This document shows positions 62,941 through 64,000 of a DNA stretch of 64,000 nucleotides, piece after piece; position 1 is the first letter of the stretch; the number at the start of each line of letters is the position of its first letter. The stretch covers positions 61,722 through 125,721 of the forward strand of contig JBBBWG010026535.1 in NCBI GenBank assembly GCA_037176905.1, read 5' to 3'. Under the pieces are notes generated by a model. The model was not told where the DNA came from, did no database searches, and saw nothing but the letters and a program-made list of their open reading frames with translations. The DNA comes from Azolla pinnata (lineage: Eukaryota; Streptophyta; Polypodiopsida; Salviniales; Salviniaceae). Made by a program: the position numbers and the translations under genes.

Positions 62941-63469
62941 TTCCACTTCCATCTGTCTCATCATCATGGTATTCTTCACTTCGTCCGGTTCAGGTAAGTC
63001 TATTGCTCTATCATCCGTTCTCTTGCAATTGATGCGCCACAAACAGAAGCAGGGAAATTCCTGGGAGCTATTTACCGTTCCCGGTTTTTGGAAGGAGAAA
63101 ACATTCGTCATTGGGGTACTAACCTTGTGCAATCTTCTTCCATCATCCCAAGACTGGCGAATGGCAGGCCAGGGGGGTATTCGGGGCCACCATTCCACCT
63201 TTGTTGTCGTCAGATTCTCTTCTTTGCAAGTCGGGAGAAGGCAAAGCTGTTCCGTCTTGTAGATGATGTGGCTCACACCCGCAGACACGCGGCGAGAGGA
63301 GCAGGTTCATCCATTGCAGGGGGAGCTCGGAAGCCAGAGACGAGGCGATCGTTGGGCTGGTCATCCGTCGATTTCCTCAGAGATCCGGTGCGATGGAGAG
63401 CTGATCCGAGGTGAGAGCTATGGCGAAAGCAAAGAAACCAAAAACTGAGCAAAATTGGAGATGGAAACC
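62941..63469. other. Upstream flank of kinase gene, no gene recognised
   Basis: Relatively GC-rich sequence with overlapping open frames of 60-116 codons on both strands and no family resemblance. Could be kinase 5' UTR or promoter. Confidence 0.35.
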
Positions 63470-63602
63470 AAAATGAAATGAAATGAAATGAAATGAAATT
63501 GAAATGGAAATGAAATTGAAATGGAAATGGAAATGGAAATGAAAATGAAATGAAGGGCCAAAAAAGAGGTTCAGTTCAGTTCAGTTTAGTTCAGTTTAGT
63601 TC
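63470..63602. repeat. (GAAAT)n pentamer array and (TTCAG)n run
   Basis: GAAAT and GGAAAT/TGAAAT variants over about 85 bp, then GTTCA/TTCAG/TTTAG pentamers to 63602. Confidence 0.9.
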
Positions 63603-63672
63603 AAAGGATCAACTCAATATCCAGAGACCAGCTGGAAATTCTTTTTAAGAAAGACTCGATCGTTCTGACGTG

Positions 63673-64000
63673 TTATCCTATATGATCTCGATGCAATTGG
63701 TACCGAGAAAATGCCCAGGTCGATCGATCGGCGCTTCTGATTGCGTTCTAGAGCATGTTGTTCAGCCCAGCGGAGAGATCGGTGCTAGTCGAACATCGCT
63801 ATGTCTGTAGCCAACAGAGCTGCATGCCAGTGCACGATCGATCAGAAACGATTGCAGAATGATTTATCCTATATGATCTCGATGCAATTGGTACCGAGAA
63901 AATGCCCAAGTCGATCGATCGGGGCTTCTGATTGCGTTCTAGAGCATGTTGTTCAGCCCAGCGGAGAGATCGGTGCTAGTCGAACATCGCTATGTCTGTA
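63673..64000. repeat. 191-bp tandem repeat, continuing beyond the window
   Basis: TTATCCTATATGATCTCGAT occurs at 63673 and again at 63864, and the following 137 bases are almost identical, differing at about two positions. The second copy is cut by the window edge, so the array may be longer. Confidence 0.93.

Overview
The window looks like nuclear chromosomal DNA of a land plant. The genes are rich in introns, the protein families are plant-type (P2B Ca2+-ATPase, IQD, PB1-Raf-like kinase, PLS-class PPR), and there are blocks of plant telomere-type CCCTAAA repeat. The intronless PLS/E-type PPR gene, the abundant microsatellites and the repeat-rich spacers fit a seed-free plant, perhaps a fern. 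That placement is an inference. Three runs of exactly 100 N are scaffold gaps.

Layout: (1) 1-14311 (+): 3' two-thirds of an autoinhibited Ca2+-ATPase, 23 exons in the window. (2) 15418-16425: 190-208 bp repeats carrying interstitial telomere-like blocks. (3) 16661-18655 (+): intronless PPR-E2 protein. (4) 19309-21944 (-): IQD calmodulin-binding protein. (5) 22310-23240: CGTAT-rich minisatellite. (6) 25253-27311 (+): protein farnesyltransferase alpha subunit. (7) 28628-30269 (-): mitochondrial p32/MAM33-like protein, with a 40-bp minisatellite upstream. (8) 33049-38080 (-): class II ribose-phosphate pyrophosphokinase with a long N-terminal extension. (9) 38130-39060: second CGTAT-rich minisatellite. 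(10) 41325-47595 (-): large aprataxin-like protein combining a PBZ-type zinc finger, P-loop kinase, macro domain, HIT domain and zinc finger. (11) 49601-51930 (-): tandem paralogue keeping only the last three exons. (12) 53012-55909 (-): secretory-pathway membrane protein of the cytochrome c-552/DMSO-reductase-like heme-binding family. (13) 56959-62631 (-): PB1-domain Raf-like kinase. (14) 62637-64000: triplet and pentamer repeats and a 191-bp tandem repeat.

Exon models were built by hand from protein-family similarity, GT/AG sites and reading-phase continuity. All closed to a multiple of three. The genes do not form one pathway, although Ca2+ signalling (ACA, IQD) and DNA damage/ADP-ribose (aprataxin-like) recur. 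The two most noteworthy observations are the PBZ-kinase-macro-HIT architecture, and the fact that each of the eight genes with a visible, complete 5' end has a different tandem-repeat array within about 370 bp upstream of its start codon.
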